Assembly (NCBI RefSeq): GCF_014645015.1
Contig: NZ_BMLC01000001.1
Span: 820,585-884,584, forward strand
Length of the DNA: 64,000 nt
Reading direction: 5' to 3'
Origin: Salinibacterium xinjiangense
GTDB taxonomy: Bacteria; Actinomycetota; Actinomycetes; Actinomycetales; Microbacteriaceae
Under the pieces are notes generated by a model that was not told where the DNA came from, ran no database searches, and saw only the letters and a list, made by a program, of their open reading frames with translations. Below, piece by piece: positions 34,748 to 46,525 of this stretch. The first letter of the stretch is position 1; each line of letters begins with the position of its first letter. The position numbers were made by a program, and so were the translations under genes.

Positions 34748-34757
34748 TAATTATCGT

Positions 34758-35423
34758 ATGAGAATAGTCCGCATCGTTGACCTGTCAGTGACCGTCGGGA
34801 ACGACACTCAAACTTATCCAGGCGATCCTGCTCCAAAATTCGAGGTGCACAGCACCGTGGCGAAGGATGGATTCAACCTGCTGTCGGTGCAGATGGGCTC
34901 TCAGACCGGCACCCATGTCGACGCACCATTCCACTTCCAGGATGATGCCGCGAAGCTCGACGAGGTGCCGCTCGCGAATTTTGTCGGCACGGGAGTGATC
35001 GTCGATGCGACTGATCTGGGAGCCCGAGGGCGAATCACCTGGCGACATATAGAGCCGGTAGCCGCCAGGATCCACCCCGGCTGCATCGTACTTCTACATA
35101 CCGGATGGAGCAGGCATTACGGAACCGCACGATACTTCGAGAATCCCTTCCTCGACGCCGAAGCCTGTCGGCGGCTGCTGGCCCTCGGGGTTCGGGCCTT
35201 CGGCATCGACGCACTGAACATCGATGAAACCCCCGACTCGATGCACCCGGGTGAGGGCTTTCCTGTGCACCACCTCATCGCTGACGCGGTGGGCGTCATC
35301 TGCGAGAACCTCACGAATCTGGCCGCCATCACCTTTGAAGACCCCTTCATCTCGTTGCTACCCATCGCCATCGAAGGAGCAGACGGCGCACCAGTACGCG
35401 CGGTTGCGATGCACCTCGAATAG
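34758..35423 (+). CDS. Cyclase-family metal-dependent hydrolase (KynB/isatin hydrolase type)
   Basis: 221 aa. The family signature HxGTHxDAPxHF appears as SQTGTHVDAPFHF with metal ligands His53, Asp55 and His59. DLSVTVGNDTQTYPGDP near the N-terminus and FGIDALNIDETPDSMHPGE near the C-terminus also fit. Such enzymes hydrolyse formylkynurenine, isatin or related cyclic amides. The ATG at 34758 has no strong ribosome binding site. Divergent from the NCS1 permease, which may bring in its substrate. Confidence 0.85.
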   Translation: MRIVRIVDLSVTVGNDTQTYPGDPAPKFEVHSTVAKDGFNLLSVQMGSQTGTHVDAPFHFQDDAAKLDEVPLANFVGTGVIVDATDLGARGRITWRHIEPVAARIHPGCIVLLHTGWSRHYGTARYFENPFLDAEACRRLLALGVRAFGIDALNIDETPDSMHPGEGFPVHHLIADAVGVICENLTNLAAITFEDPFISLLPIAIEGADGAPVRAVAMHLE

Positions 35424-35512
35424 CATCGCCCCGATGGTGGAGCACGCTCATCGAGAGTGCATGCGGTCGTGCGGTGCGGTCGTGCGGTGTGGCTTCGGCC
35501 GCGATCCGAACC

Positions 35513-36949
35513 TCAGCTGGGTATGTCGCCCGACGCGGGCTCACGCTGCTGACCGAGTACCGGCGTGCGCGGCATCGCCACGGTCGCGATCACGGTCACC
35601 ACCGCGACCACCAGCACCGCGATGAACACCGCAGCCGAACCGGCTGTGATGGTCGCAGCTGAGAGGGATGCGGCATCCTTCTCCCCGAAGATCGAGTTGG
35701 CTATCGCGCCGAAGATCGCGACGCCGATCGCGCTGCCGATGGAGCGGGCAAACAGGTTGGCGCCGGTGACGACTCCACGCTCGTCCCATCCGACGCTGGC
35801 CTGGGCAGCGATCAGGGTCGGCACCGCAACAAAACCCATGCCGAGGCCGACGATGAAGCAGCCGATCGCTACGATCGCGATCGAGGGGGCTGTGCCGAAG
35901 ATCGCGATCGTTAAGGTGCCGAGCACCACGAAGCTGATGCCGATGAGCCCGGTGTTCTTGAACCCGATGCGAAGGTACAACCGCCCACAGAGGGCCGCGG
36001 CGATGGGCCAGCCGACCGTGAGCGCGCCGAGGGCGAGGCCGGCGACCAATGGCGGGGCACCCACCGAGCCTTCGAGGTAGGTGGGCACATATGAGGTGAG
36101 GCCGATCAGGATCGCACCGACCCCGAGACCCACGAGCGTGGTCGTGAGCAGCAGCCGCCGCGAGAAAACCCACAGCGGCAGGATCGGTTCGGCCGCCCGC
36201 CTCTCTGCGAAGACGAACGCCACGAGCACCGTCCCACCGATCGCGAACGCGCCGATCGACTGGGGGGAATTCCACGCCCAGGCCTGCCCGCCCTGGAGCA
36301 CCGCCAGGATGATGAGGGTCAGTGAAATGGTCAACAGCACCGCTCCGAGGTAGTCGACCGTGTGGCGGCGCGGCTCCACTTTCTCGTGGAACGACCTGAC
36401 GAGCATCCACCCGGCAATAATGCACAGCGGGATGTTGATGAAGAACACCCCGCGCCAGGCATCGAGCTGCGAGAAGATGCCGCCCAGCAGCGGGCCGACC
36501 ACCGATGAGATACCCCACACACTGGCGAGGTACCCCTGCACTTTGGCGCGCTCGGTCAGCGAATAGATGTCGCCCACGATCGTGATCGCCATCGGCTGCA
36601 CAGCTCCGGCACCGAGACCCTGCACTGCCCGGAACGCGATCAGGGCAGGCATGCTCCACGCGAAACCGCACAGGATCGACCCCAGCAGAAACAGGCCGAC
36701 ACCGATCAGGATGATCGGCTTGCGCCCCACCACGTCGGACAGCTTCGCGTAGATCGGCACGGTCACCGCCTGTGCCAGCAGGTAGACGCTGAACAGCCAC
36801 GGAAACAACGCGAAATCGCCCAGGTCGTTAACGATCGTCGGGATCGCGGTGGCAAGAACCGTCGCGTCGATCGCCACGAGCCCGGTCGTCACCATCAGCG
36901 AAATGAGGATGGGGCCTCGCTCAGAGCGGAAGCCAACGTCGGAGGTCAC
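35513..36949 (-). CDS. MFS multidrug exporter, DHA2 (14-helix) type
   Basis: 478 aa. The first helix and motif A region (PTIVNDLGDFALFPWLFSVYLLAQ, KLSDVVGRKPII) and motif C (GPLLGG) are those of EmrB/QacA-like drug:proton antiporters. GTG start at 36949 without a clear ribosome binding site. A decayed relative of its 3' part lies at 14888-15190. Divergent from the CPBP protein gene. Confidence 0.9.
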   Translation of the reverse strand: MTSDVGFRSERGPILISLMVTTGLVAIDATVLATAIPTIVNDLGDFALFPWLFSVYLLAQAVTVPIYAKLSDVVGRKPIILIGVGLFLLGSILCGFAWSMPALIAFRAVQGLGAGAVQPMAITIVGDIYSLTERAKVQGYLASVWGISSVVGPLLGGIFSQLDAWRGVFFINIPLCIIAGWMLVRSFHEKVEPRRHTVDYLGAVLLTISLTLIILAVLQGGQAWAWNSPQSIGAFAIGGTVLVAFVFAERRAAEPILPLWVFSRRLLLTTTLVGLGVGAILIGLTSYVPTYLEGSVGAPPLVAGLALGALTVGWPIAAALCGRLYLRIGFKNTGLIGISFVVLGTLTIAIFGTAPSIAIVAIGCFIVGLGMGFVAVPTLIAAQASVGWDERGVVTGANLFARSIGSAIGVAIFGAIANSIFGEKDAASLSAATITAGSAAVFIAVLVVAVVTVIATVAMPRTPVLGQQREPASGDIPS

Positions 36950-37001
36950 TGTGAGGGCAAGTCTGGGGGAAGCTCACACATTCCCGTGACAGCATGACGG
37001 G

Positions 37002-37910
37002 ATGCTCGACCCGAACTGGGCCGCCACCCGGCCACTGCTGTGGATCGCGCTCGTGGCCATGCTCGTGCTGCTCACGCTGCGCACGATCCGCAAAGACCGC
37101 CGCGAATACCAGCGCTTCAAACGGTATCGCGGCACCGTGAAACGGCAGGCGACGTTTCGACGATGGTTGCGGGAATCGTTCCTGACGTTCGGCGGGCTCT
37201 CGGTCGTGCTGCTGCTGCTCGCCGGGTCGTACGTCGGCCCGCTACTGGCTGAGCTGCAGGGCGGAAGCTGGGTCAGCGGCATCCGGAGCAATCTCTGGAT
37301 TCCTGCGGTTATCGCCGTGATCGTCATCGTGCTCACCTGGATTGGCATCCGCGCGGCGCGACATGACGACGATGGCATCGCGGCTGTGGGCGATATCGCG
37401 GCACTGCTGCCCCGCAACCGGCAGGAGGTGCGGCTCGGCGCGCTGCTGTCGATCAACGCCGGAATCGTGGAAGAGCTCGCGTTCCGCCTCGCCATCCCCG
37501 CCCTCGTGTTCGGCGCGAGCGGCAGCGCGATCGCCGCGGTCGCCGTCTCCGTGCTGCTGTTCGGCGCGCTGCACCTCTACCAGGGCGCCGCCGGCATCAT
37601 CGGCACCACCATCGTCGGCATCGCCATGATGGCGCTCTACGTGGTCTCGGGCAGCATCGTCGCGCCCATCGTGCTGCACGTGCTCATCGACCTGCGCTCG
37701 CTCGTGCTCATCCCGGTCGCCGTCATGGGCGTGCACAAAGTGGATGGCCGCCTGCACCCGTGGCTGCCGGCCGTGCCGCGCACCCCGCCGGCCACGCCGC
37801 GTACCCCTCCGGCTGCAGCTGCCGCACCCGAGGCCGCGCCTGCCGCCGCTACCTCAGCCGACGGGCCGGCCCCGCCGCAGCCACACGGCGACCACGATGA
37901 TCATCGCTAG
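37002..37910 (+). CDS. CPBP-family intramembrane protease-like protein
   Basis: 302 aa with several hydrophobic helices. The CPBP (CaaX protease and bacteriocin-processing) motifs are present: EELAFR with Glu157, Glu158 and Arg162, FGALH with His191, and HVLID. The C-terminal 60 residues are Pro-Ala-rich and end in HGDHDDHR, an unusual tail. The last 57 bp overlap the 3' end of the convergent MFS gene, so the tail may be an extension into the neighbour. Possible roles are membrane protein processing or self-immunity. Confidence 0.85.
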   Translation: MLDPNWAATRPLLWIALVAMLVLLTLRTIRKDRREYQRFKRYRGTVKRQATFRRWLRESFLTFGGLSVVLLLLAGSYVGPLLAELQGGSWVSGIRSNLWIPAVIAVIVIVLTWIGIRAARHDDDGIAAVGDIAALLPRNRQEVRLGALLSINAGIVEELAFRLAIPALVFGASGSAIAAVAVSVLLFGALHLYQGAAGIIGTTIVGIAMMALYVVSGSIVAPIVLHVLIDLRSLVLIPVAVMGVHKVDGRLHPWLPAVPRTPPATPRTPPAAAAAPEAAPAAATSADGPAPPQPHGDHDDHR

Positions 37911-39059
37911 ACCGACGACGGTGATCGTGACATCCACGAAGGGCAGTACACCGATGCCCCACCCATCGAGCAGCACACCACCCAGCAGCGCACCACCACC
38001 GATTGCCACGTTGAACGAGGTCGTGAAGTAGGCGGCAGCGGCATCCCGTACCCGCAGTGATGCCGTGTGCATCATGCGCGCCTGCATGAGCGACGGCAAC
38101 GCGCCGAACGCCATGCCCCACACGAAGATCGCCACGAGCGCGACAGGAGTAATCGAGGCGAAGGTGCCGATGACCAGCACGGCCACCATCACGAGTGCCA
38201 CAGAGCCGATCAGCGTCGACTGCGGAAACCTGTCGCCGAGGGTTCCGGCGAGAACGAGGCCGAGAGCGCCAGCGACCCCATAGAGCAACAGCACTCCGGC
38301 GATGGATCCGGAATCGATCCCGACCGGGCCGATCAGGTACGGCGCGATGTACGTGTAGAAGAGGTTGTGCCCCAGCGCCACCAGGATCAGGATCAGGCCG
38401 ACCGCGATGACCGCCGGCACCGTGCGGTCTTTGCGCATAGGAATCGGGATCTCCCCCGTCGACAGCACCACGCCATGTGACACCGCGGGCAGGAGCTTCG
38501 CCGTGACGAGAGTCAGGATGACGATAATCGCCGCGATGATGGCGAACGCGAGCCTCCAGCCGACCGCATGGCCGATGGCGGTGCCGAGGGGCACGCCGAG
38601 CACGAACGCAGCGGTTCCCCCGCCGCCGGTGATGGCGATCGCGCGACCGAGCTGGTGCTTGGGCACGAGGTGCGCCGAATAGGCGCCGACCACGGCCCAG
38701 AACAGGCCGTGCGCGAGCCCGCCGATCACGCGAGCGCCCACGAGCATCTCGTAGGTGGGAGCGAGCGCCGCGAGCACGTTCGCGATGGCGAAGACCATGA
38801 GCACCACGATGACGAGGGACTTGCGGGAGTAGCGACGCGTGAGCACGCTGAGCGGCGCGGCGCTCAGCACGACGGTGCCGGCGAAAACCGTGACGAGCAG
38901 GCCGACCTGGGATTCGGAGACCCTGAGCTCTGCGGCGATATCCGGAAGCAAGCCGGTCGGAAGGAACTCGCTGGTCACCGACGTGAAGATCAGTGCGGAG
39001 AGGGTAAGCAAGCCCGCCCAGGGAAAAGTGGTTGACGTGGTAGATCGTGGCGCGCCCAT
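37854..39059 (-). CDS. MFS transporter, DHA1 sugar/drug efflux type
   Basis: 401 aa, 12 helices. TSEFLPTGLLPDIAAELRVSESQVGLLVTVFAG and GGLAHGLFWAVVGAYSAHLVPKHQLGRA are close to the AraJ/YdhP/SotB branch of exporters. ATG at 39059. Its 3' end overlaps the CPBP gene tail to tail. The substrate is not readable. Confidence 0.9.
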   Translation of the reverse strand: MGAPRSTTSTTFPWAGLLTLSALIFTSVTSEFLPTGLLPDIAAELRVSESQVGLLVTVFAGTVVLSAAPLSVLTRRYSRKSLVIVVLMVFAIANVLAALAPTYEMLVGARVIGGLAHGLFWAVVGAYSAHLVPKHQLGRAIAITGGGGTAAFVLGVPLGTAIGHAVGWRLAFAIIAAIIVILTLVTAKLLPAVSHGVVLSTGEIPIPMRKDRTVPAVIAVGLILILVALGHNLFYTYIAPYLIGPVGIDSGSIAGVLLLYGVAGALGLVLAGTLGDRFPQSTLIGSVALVMVAVLVIGTFASITPVALVAIFVWGMAFGALPSLMQARMMHTASLRVRDAAAAYFTTSFNVAIGGGALLGGVLLDGWGIGVLPFVDVTITVVGLAMIIVVAVWLRRGRPVG

Positions 39060-39184
39060 TAAGGCGGAATCCGTTCGGTGGAAGTGGTGCGTTCGCCGCC
39101 CGCGGGACGACGCGGGCCATGCGCCGTCTCCGCCAGCCTACTTGCCATATTCTGAGGATGGGGCCGAGCGAAGGAGACGAACTC

Positions 39185-40384
39185 ATGGGCGGACGGCGCG
39201 GCGGCCTGCTTCGTGAGGAGAAGAACGGCCGTTACGAACCGTCGCCGGTGGAGCTGCTGTTCGACCTCGTCTTCGTCTTCGCCGCGACCCAGCTGTCGGT
39301 GTTCCTGCTGAAGCATCTCGACCTCACGGGGCTGCTGGAGGCGTTCGTGCTTCTGCTGGCGGTCTGGTGGTTCTGGGATCACATCGTCTGGACCACCAAC
39401 TGGTTCAACCCGGACAAGTGGCCCGTGCGCCTTGTGCTGTTCGTTGCGATGGGGCTCGGGCTGGTCATGAGCACCTCGATCCTCGGGGCCTTCGAAGACC
39501 TCGGCGTCGTGTTCGTGGTCGGGTACCTCGGCATGCACGTGCTGCGGGGGGCGTTCATCATCGTGGCCGCGTGGCGCGAGAGCCGCGAGCTGGCGATGAA
39601 CCTGGTGCGGGCATCCATCTGGGTCGCCATCTCGTCGCCGCTCTGGATCATCGGTGCAGTGGCAGACCCCCAGCAGCGCGTCTGGTGGTGGCTCGCCGCC
39701 ATCGCCCTCAACTACTTCGGGCCCGCCGTGCGGTACTGGCTTCCCGTGATAGGGCGCTCCCCGGTCGAGAGCTGGGCGGTCTCCGGCCACCACATCTCCG
39801 AGCGTGCACAGCTGTTCGTGATCATCGCGCTCGGCGAATCGGTGCTGGTCATGGGCTTCACCTTCCGGGGCGACTGGATGAACCCCGCGAGCGCCTTCGC
39901 CCTGTTTGCCACCCTCGTGGGAACCCTTCTGCTCTGGCTCATCTACTTCAACAACACGGCAGGTGTGGCGCAGAAGTTCTTCGAGAAGGCCAGGGAGTCG
40001 GGGCGGCTCGCAGCCAATGCTTACACCTACCTGCACCTGGTGATCGTGGCCGGGATCGTGCTGGTGGCGGTGGGCGACGAGCTCGTGCTCGCGCACCCCG
40101 ACGACCCACTCGACCCTTCGACGGCCGCTGTCGTCTTCGGCGGCCCTGCCCTCTACATCCTCGGTAACCTGCTGTTCAAACATTCGGTCGGCTACCGCTG
40201 GCTGAAGTCGAACATCATCGGCATCCTGGTGTTGATCCTCCTCTTCCTCCTGACCACAGCACTGGGCAGCCTCACCCCGCTCATTGCCAGCTGGCTCGCG
40301 AACGCGGTCATCCTGGCCGTCGTGATCGGCGAGGAGGTGGCGCACCGCAGAAGCCCCGCCGTCGGCGCTAACCTTGCACCGTGA
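39185..40384 (+). CDS. LtrA-family membrane protein
   Basis: 399 aa, about 10-12 helices. Opening YEPSPVELLFDLVFVFAATQLS, then WWFWDHIVWTTNWFNPDKWPVR and later ERAQLFVIIALGESVLVMG are the marks of the low temperature requirement A family. Its molecular function is not established. The ATG at 39185 has AAGGAG eight bases upstream. Its stop overlaps the purU GTG start (GTGA), so the two are translationally coupled. Confidence 0.92.
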   Translation: MGGRRGGLLREEKNGRYEPSPVELLFDLVFVFAATQLSVFLLKHLDLTGLLEAFVLLLAVWWFWDHIVWTTNWFNPDKWPVRLVLFVAMGLGLVMSTSILGAFEDLGVVFVVGYLGMHVLRGAFIIVAAWRESRELAMNLVRASIWVAISSPLWIIGAVADPQQRVWWWLAAIALNYFGPAVRYWLPVIGRSPVESWAVSGHHISERAQLFVIIALGESVLVMGFTFRGDWMNPASAFALFATLVGTLLLWLIYFNNTAGVAQKFFEKARESGRLAANAYTYLHLVIVAGIVLVAVGDELVLAHPDDPLDPSTAAVVFGGPALYILGNLLFKHSVGYRWLKSNIIGILVLILLFLLTTALGSLTPLIASWLANAVILAVVIGEEVAHRRSPAVGANLAP

Positions 40385-41235
40385 CCGCAACCACCCACTG
40401 GATCCTGACTCTCGTCTGCGACGACAAGCCCGGCATCGTCAAGGCCGTGAGCGGCGCGATCGTCGAAGCCGACGGCAACATCACCGAATCCCAGCAGTTT
40501 TCAAGCGCAGACACGGGGCGCTTCTTCATGCGACTGCAGGTCGAATCCGCGGCATCCCGCAGCACCTTCGAGGCGGCACTGGCGCCGGTGACAGACCGGT
40601 ACAGGATGATCTCGCAGCTCGACATCGTCGGGCGCCCGCTTCGTACCCTCGTGCTCGTCTCGAAAGCCGGCCACTGCCTCAACGACCTGCTCTACCGCGA
40701 GCGTGCCGGGCAGCTCGCGATGGATCTTCCGCTGGTCATGAGCAATCATTCCGACCTCGGCAGCCTCGCCGCGTTCTACGACGTGCCCTTCGAGGCGCAC
40801 CCCGTCACGAGTCCCGGCCAGAAGCTCGCGTTCGAGCAACGAGTGCTCGAGGTCGTCGAGGAACACGACATCGAGCTCGTCGTGCTCGCGCGCTACATGC
40901 AGATCCTCTCCCCCGAGCTCTGCGCGGCTCTCAACGGTCGGGCCATCAACATCCACCACTCGTTCCTGCCCGGCTTCAAGGGCGCGAACCCCTATAAGCA
41001 GGCGCACGCCCGCGGCGTGAAGCTCATCGGGGCGACGGCTCACTTTGTGACGAGCGACCTCGACGAAGGGCCGATCATCGAGCAGAACGTGGTACGGGTC
41101 GATCACTCACGCGATGCGAGCGAACTGGTCGCCATCGGCCAGGATGAAGAATCGCGCACCCTCACGCAGGCCGTGAAATGGTTCGCCGAGCACCGGGTGC
41201 TGCTTGACGGCGCGCGGACGATCATCTTCCGCTAG
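40381..41235 (+). CDS. purU: Formyltetrahydrofolate deformylase
   Basis: 284 aa, GTG start. An N-terminal ACT domain (WILTLVCDDKPGIVKAVSGAIVEADGNI) is followed by a formyltransferase-like domain with MSNHSDL, INIHHSFLPGFKGANPY and DLDEGPIIEQ, which carry the Asn, His and Asp of the active site. It releases formate from 10-formyl-tetrahydrofolate and balances the one-carbon pool. Coupled to the LtrA gene; convergent with asd. Confidence 0.95.
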   Translation: MTATTHWILTLVCDDKPGIVKAVSGAIVEADGNITESQQFSSADTGRFFMRLQVESAASRSTFEAALAPVTDRYRMISQLDIVGRPLRTLVLVSKAGHCLNDLLYRERAGQLAMDLPLVMSNHSDLGSLAAFYDVPFEAHPVTSPGQKLAFEQRVLEVVEEHDIELVVLARYMQILSPELCAALNGRAINIHHSFLPGFKGANPYKQAHARGVKLIGATAHFVTSDLDEGPIIEQNVVRVDHSRDASELVAIGQDEESRTLTQAVKWFAEHRVLLDGARTIIFR

Positions 41236-41240
41236 TCGGT

Positions 41241-43654
<2,414 letters not shown>

Positions 43655-43713
43655 GTGGTTCTCCTGCGGAAAGGGATGGGCTGTTAGATGGCCCGAAAGG
43701 CGATTCTAGCTGC

Positions 43714-44313
43714 TCAATTCTGCGCGAGCCTGCGGCCCTCGAAGGCGCGACCGAGGGTTACCTCGTCGGCGTACTCCAGGTCACCGCCGACGGGAAGGCC
43801 GGACGCGAGTCGTGTGACGCGCAGGTTCGGATACTGCAGCAGCCGTGTGAGATAGGTGGCTGTGGCCTCCCCCTCGAGGTTCGGGTCAGTGGCGAGGATG
43901 ACCTCGGTGACCGATCCGTCGGCGAGCCTGCCGACCAGCTGCTTGATGCGCAGGTCGTCGGGGCCCACGCCGTCGATGGGACTGATCGCACCGCCGAGCA
44001 CGTGATACAGGCCCTTGAATTCGCGGGTGCGCTCGATCGCGACAACGTCTTTGGCTTCCTCGACCACGCAGATCGTGACATGGGAGCGACGCGGATCACG
44101 GCAGATAGAACAGGTCTGTCCCTCGGTGACGTTGCCGCAGATGTCGCAGAAGCGCACCTTATCGCGAACATCGCGCAGCACCTCGGAGAGTCGCGTGACG
44201 TCGAAACTCTCGGTCTGCAGGATGTGGAACGCGATGCGCTGGGCCGACTTCGGGCCGATGCCGGGGAGGCGACCGAGTTCATCGATCAACTCCTGGACGA
44301 TTCCGTCATACAT
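43714..44313 (-). CDS. recR: Recombination mediator RecR
   Basis: 199 aa. Helix-hairpin-helix [20 protein letters not shown], a four-Cys zinc finger (Cys56, 59, 68, 71) and a Toprim domain ([27 protein letters not shown]). With RecO and RecF it loads RecA at gaps. Placed 3 bp after dnaX, the usual actinobacterial arrangement. Confidence 0.97.
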   Translation of the reverse strand: MYDGIVQELIDELGRLPGIGPKSAQRIAFHILQTESFDVTRLSEVLRDVRDKVRFCDICGNVTEGQTCSICRDPRRSHVTICVVEEAKDVVAIERTREFKGLYHVLGGAISPIDGVGPDDLRIKQLVGRLADGSVTEVILATDPNLEGEATATYLTRLLQYPNLRVTRLASGLPVGGDLEYADEVTLGRAFEGRRLAQN

Positions 44314-44316
44314 CGC

Positions 44317-46335
44317 TTAGTCGTCTCTCGGCATGGGAACAACGCGGGGAACAACGACCTGCTCCTCGATGAAGGTGGCTCCGAGCAACTGGCGCACCAC
44401 GGCTTCACCGTAGCGTGCGTTGACAGGAGGCGCCGTGGTCTGGGTAGCTGCGGGAGATGGAACCGGCGCCTTCGCCTTCGGAGGTTCTGGCGCGGGTGCT
44501 GGCGCTGGTACTGCCGCTGGCTTCGAATCGCGCAGCCCTGAAACCTGCGCGGGCTCGGGCATCGGCTCTGAGTCCGGGATGGAGACGACGGCCCAGCCAC
44601 CACCCTCCGTGGGCGGGAACTCGTCGGCGGGAGGCTCTTCGGTGGAGACCTGCGGCACGACGTGCTGCTGGGCGGCCGAGGAATCCACTCTCGCAATGAA
44701 CGCAGGCTCGAACCCGAGCACCTGCACGAAAGCCTTCTTGAGCAGCTCCCCCACGCCCTGGCCCGGTGCCGCCTGCTGCTTCAGCGCGTCGACATCTTTC
44801 TGGCTCGCGAACGAGAGCACGAGCACGTTGTTCTCACGAAGTTCGAGGGGTTTGGCCGTGAAGACGACCATCCAGGCGTTCAGTCGAGCGTCTTTGACGA
44901 CGTCGAGGATCTCGGTCCAGGCATCCTTGACCTGCGCGAGCGTGACCGGGCCGACCGGAACGGAGACCACGGGAACGGACGCCACCGGAGCGACCGACAC
45001 CGGAGCGGACGCCACGATGCCAGCCGTCGGCTGGGCGGTCGGGGGTTCGACGGGTGTGGCCGCCGGCTTCTCGACAGGGGGCGCTGCGGCCTGCGTGGCG
45101 GCGACCGCTGGCGCGGCTTTCTCGGGCGTTGCGGTCTGCGCTGCGGCCTGCGCGGCGGCACCCGGCGTCTCCACTCCGATGCGGCGCTCCAGGCGCTCCA
45201 CCCGAGCGAGCGCTCCACGCTGGCTGTCATCGCTGGCCGGGACCAGGATGCGCGCGATCATGAGCTCGAGATGGAGCCTCGGCGAGGTGGCACCCGTCAT
45301 TTCCGTCAGGGCGGCGTTGACGACATCCGCAGCCCTCGAAAGCTCTGCCTGGCCGAAGGTCGCCGACTGGGCAGCCATGCGATCGAGCTGGTCCTGGGGC
45401 ACGCCCCTGAGCACGGATGCCGCATTGCCGGAGGTCGCGGCGACGATGATGAGATCGCGCAACCGCTCGAGCAGGTCTTCGACGAATCGACGCGGATCCT
45501 GGCCGGTCTGGATGACGCGATCCACCGATCCGAACGCCGCAGCCGCGTCGCGCGCACCGAGGGAGTCGACAACCTCGTCGAGCAGGGCTCCGTGGGTGTA
45601 GCCGAGCAGCGCGACGGCCCGTTCGTAATCGACTGAGTCGCTCTCGGAACCGGCGATCAGCTGGTCGAGCAGCGATAGCGTGTCGCGCACAGAGCCACCG
45701 CCGGCGCGAACCACGAGCGGCAGCACACCGGCCTCAACGTGCACCTTCTCGCTTTCGCACAGCTGCTGCACGTAGTCGAGCATCTGCGCGGGCGGCACGA
45801 GGCGGAACGGGTAGTGGTGGGTGCGGGAGCGGATCGTGCCGATGACCTTCTCGGGCTCGGTCGTCGCAAAAATGAACTTGACGTGCTCCGGCGGCTCTTC
45901 CACGATCTTGAGCAGGGCGTTGAAACCCTGCGGCGTGACCATGTGGGCCTCGTCCAGGATGAAGATCTTGAACCTGTCGCGAGCGGGGGCGAACACCGCG
46001 CGCTCTCGCAGGTCGCGGGCGTCATCCACTCCGTTATGGGACGCCGCGTCGATCTCGACAACATCGAGGGAGCCGCTGCCGTCACGCGCAAGCTCGACGC
46101 AACTGGCGCAGACACCGCAGGGCGTGTCTGTCGGGCCTTCCGCGCAATTGAGGCAACGGGCCAGAATGCGGGCCGACGTCGTCTTGCCACACCCTCGAGG
46201 CCCGCTGAACAGGTACGCGTGGTTGACGCGGTCGGTGCGCAGTGCCGTGCGCAGCGGATCGGTCACCTGTGATTGGCCGATCAATTCGGCAAACGTCTCC
46301 GGCCGGTAACGGCGATACAGGGCAGCAACCACCAC
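44317..46335 (-). CDS. dnaX: DNA polymerase III gamma/tau subunit
   Basis: 672 aa, GTG start (a second GTG follows at once). AAA+ clamp loader: GPRGCGKT (45-52), zinc Cys residues 64, 73, 76 and 79, DEAH 128-131, then domain III. A long Ala-Pro-Val-rich linker (about 375-480) with repeated PVASVP-like units precedes the tau-type C-terminal domain. No obvious A-rich slippery site was seen, so a shortened gamma form by frameshifting is not supported. Confidence 0.96.
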   Translation of the reverse strand: MVVAALYRRYRPETFAELIGQSQVTDPLRTALRTDRVNHAYLFSGPRGCGKTTSARILARCLNCAEGPTDTPCGVCASCVELARDGSGSLDVVEIDAASHNGVDDARDLRERAVFAPARDRFKIFILDEAHMVTPQGFNALLKIVEEPPEHVKFIFATTEPEKVIGTIRSRTHHYPFRLVPPAQMLDYVQQLCESEKVHVEAGVLPLVVRAGGGSVRDTLSLLDQLIAGSESDSVDYERAVALLGYTHGALLDEVVDSLGARDAAAAFGSVDRVIQTGQDPRRFVEDLLERLRDLIIVAATSGNAASVLRGVPQDQLDRMAAQSATFGQAELSRAADVVNAALTEMTGATSPRLHLELMIARILVPASDDSQRGALARVERLERRIGVETPGAAAQAAAQTATPEKAAPAVAATQAAAPPVEKPAATPVEPPTAQPTAGIVASAPVSVAPVASVPVVSVPVGPVTLAQVKDAWTEILDVVKDARLNAWMVVFTAKPLELRENNVLVLSFASQKDVDALKQQAAPGQGVGELLKKAFVQVLGFEPAFIARVDSSAAQQHVVPQVSTEEPPADEFPPTEGGGWAVVSIPDSEPMPEPAQVSGLRDSKPAAVPAPAPAPEPPKAKAPVPSPAATQTTAPPVNARYGEAVVRQLLGATFIEEQVVVPRVVPMPRDD

Positions 46336-46407
46336 TCAACAGTAGCCGCCACCGCCGACCTTGCGAGTCTGGGAACCGGGCCGCCCCACCGCTCGACCGG
46401 CCCTCCC

Positions 46408-46490
46408 ATCCAAATGAAGGAGATTTCGCGAACAGGGGCCGAGAATCCGCGCGCAGCGAGCCCAGAAGCAGAAATCTCCTTCATTTGGAT
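46408..46490. repeat. Perfect 20-bp inverted repeat between ackA and dnaX
   Basis: atccaaatgaaggagatttc (46408-46427) is exactly complementary to 46471-46490, with a 43-nt loop. It lies between the ackA stop and the dnaX start. It is AT-rich compared with its flanks and has no T-run. It may be a terminator, a palindromic repeat (REP or MITE-like), or a protein-binding site. Confidence 0.85.
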
Positions 46491-46525
46491 CAGACGGGCG
46501 GGACTGCCTTCCACCGAGGCCGAGC

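Noticed and set aside
35465-35500. Tandem cggtcgtgcggtg units between the cyclase and MFS genes
   Set aside because: Too short and simple to support a function; ordinary GC-rich slippage.
37849-39186. 445-codon minus-strand frame overlapping the DHA1 MFS gene
   Set aside because: Out-of-frame copy of the transporter gene; translation is low-complexity and the neighbouring frame has clear transmembrane motifs.
39059-40390. 443-codon frame antisense to the LtrA gene
   Set aside because: Shadow of LtrA; composition is typical of reverse reading of a high-GC membrane protein gene.
43655-43713. Possible lysine riboswitch before lysC
   Set aside because: The space to recR is under 60 bp and no conserved riboswitch core is visible.
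44975-45180. Repeated Ala-Pro-Val codons in dnaX as a possible separate repeat element
   Set aside because: In frame and in the usual place of the flexible linker of gamma/tau.
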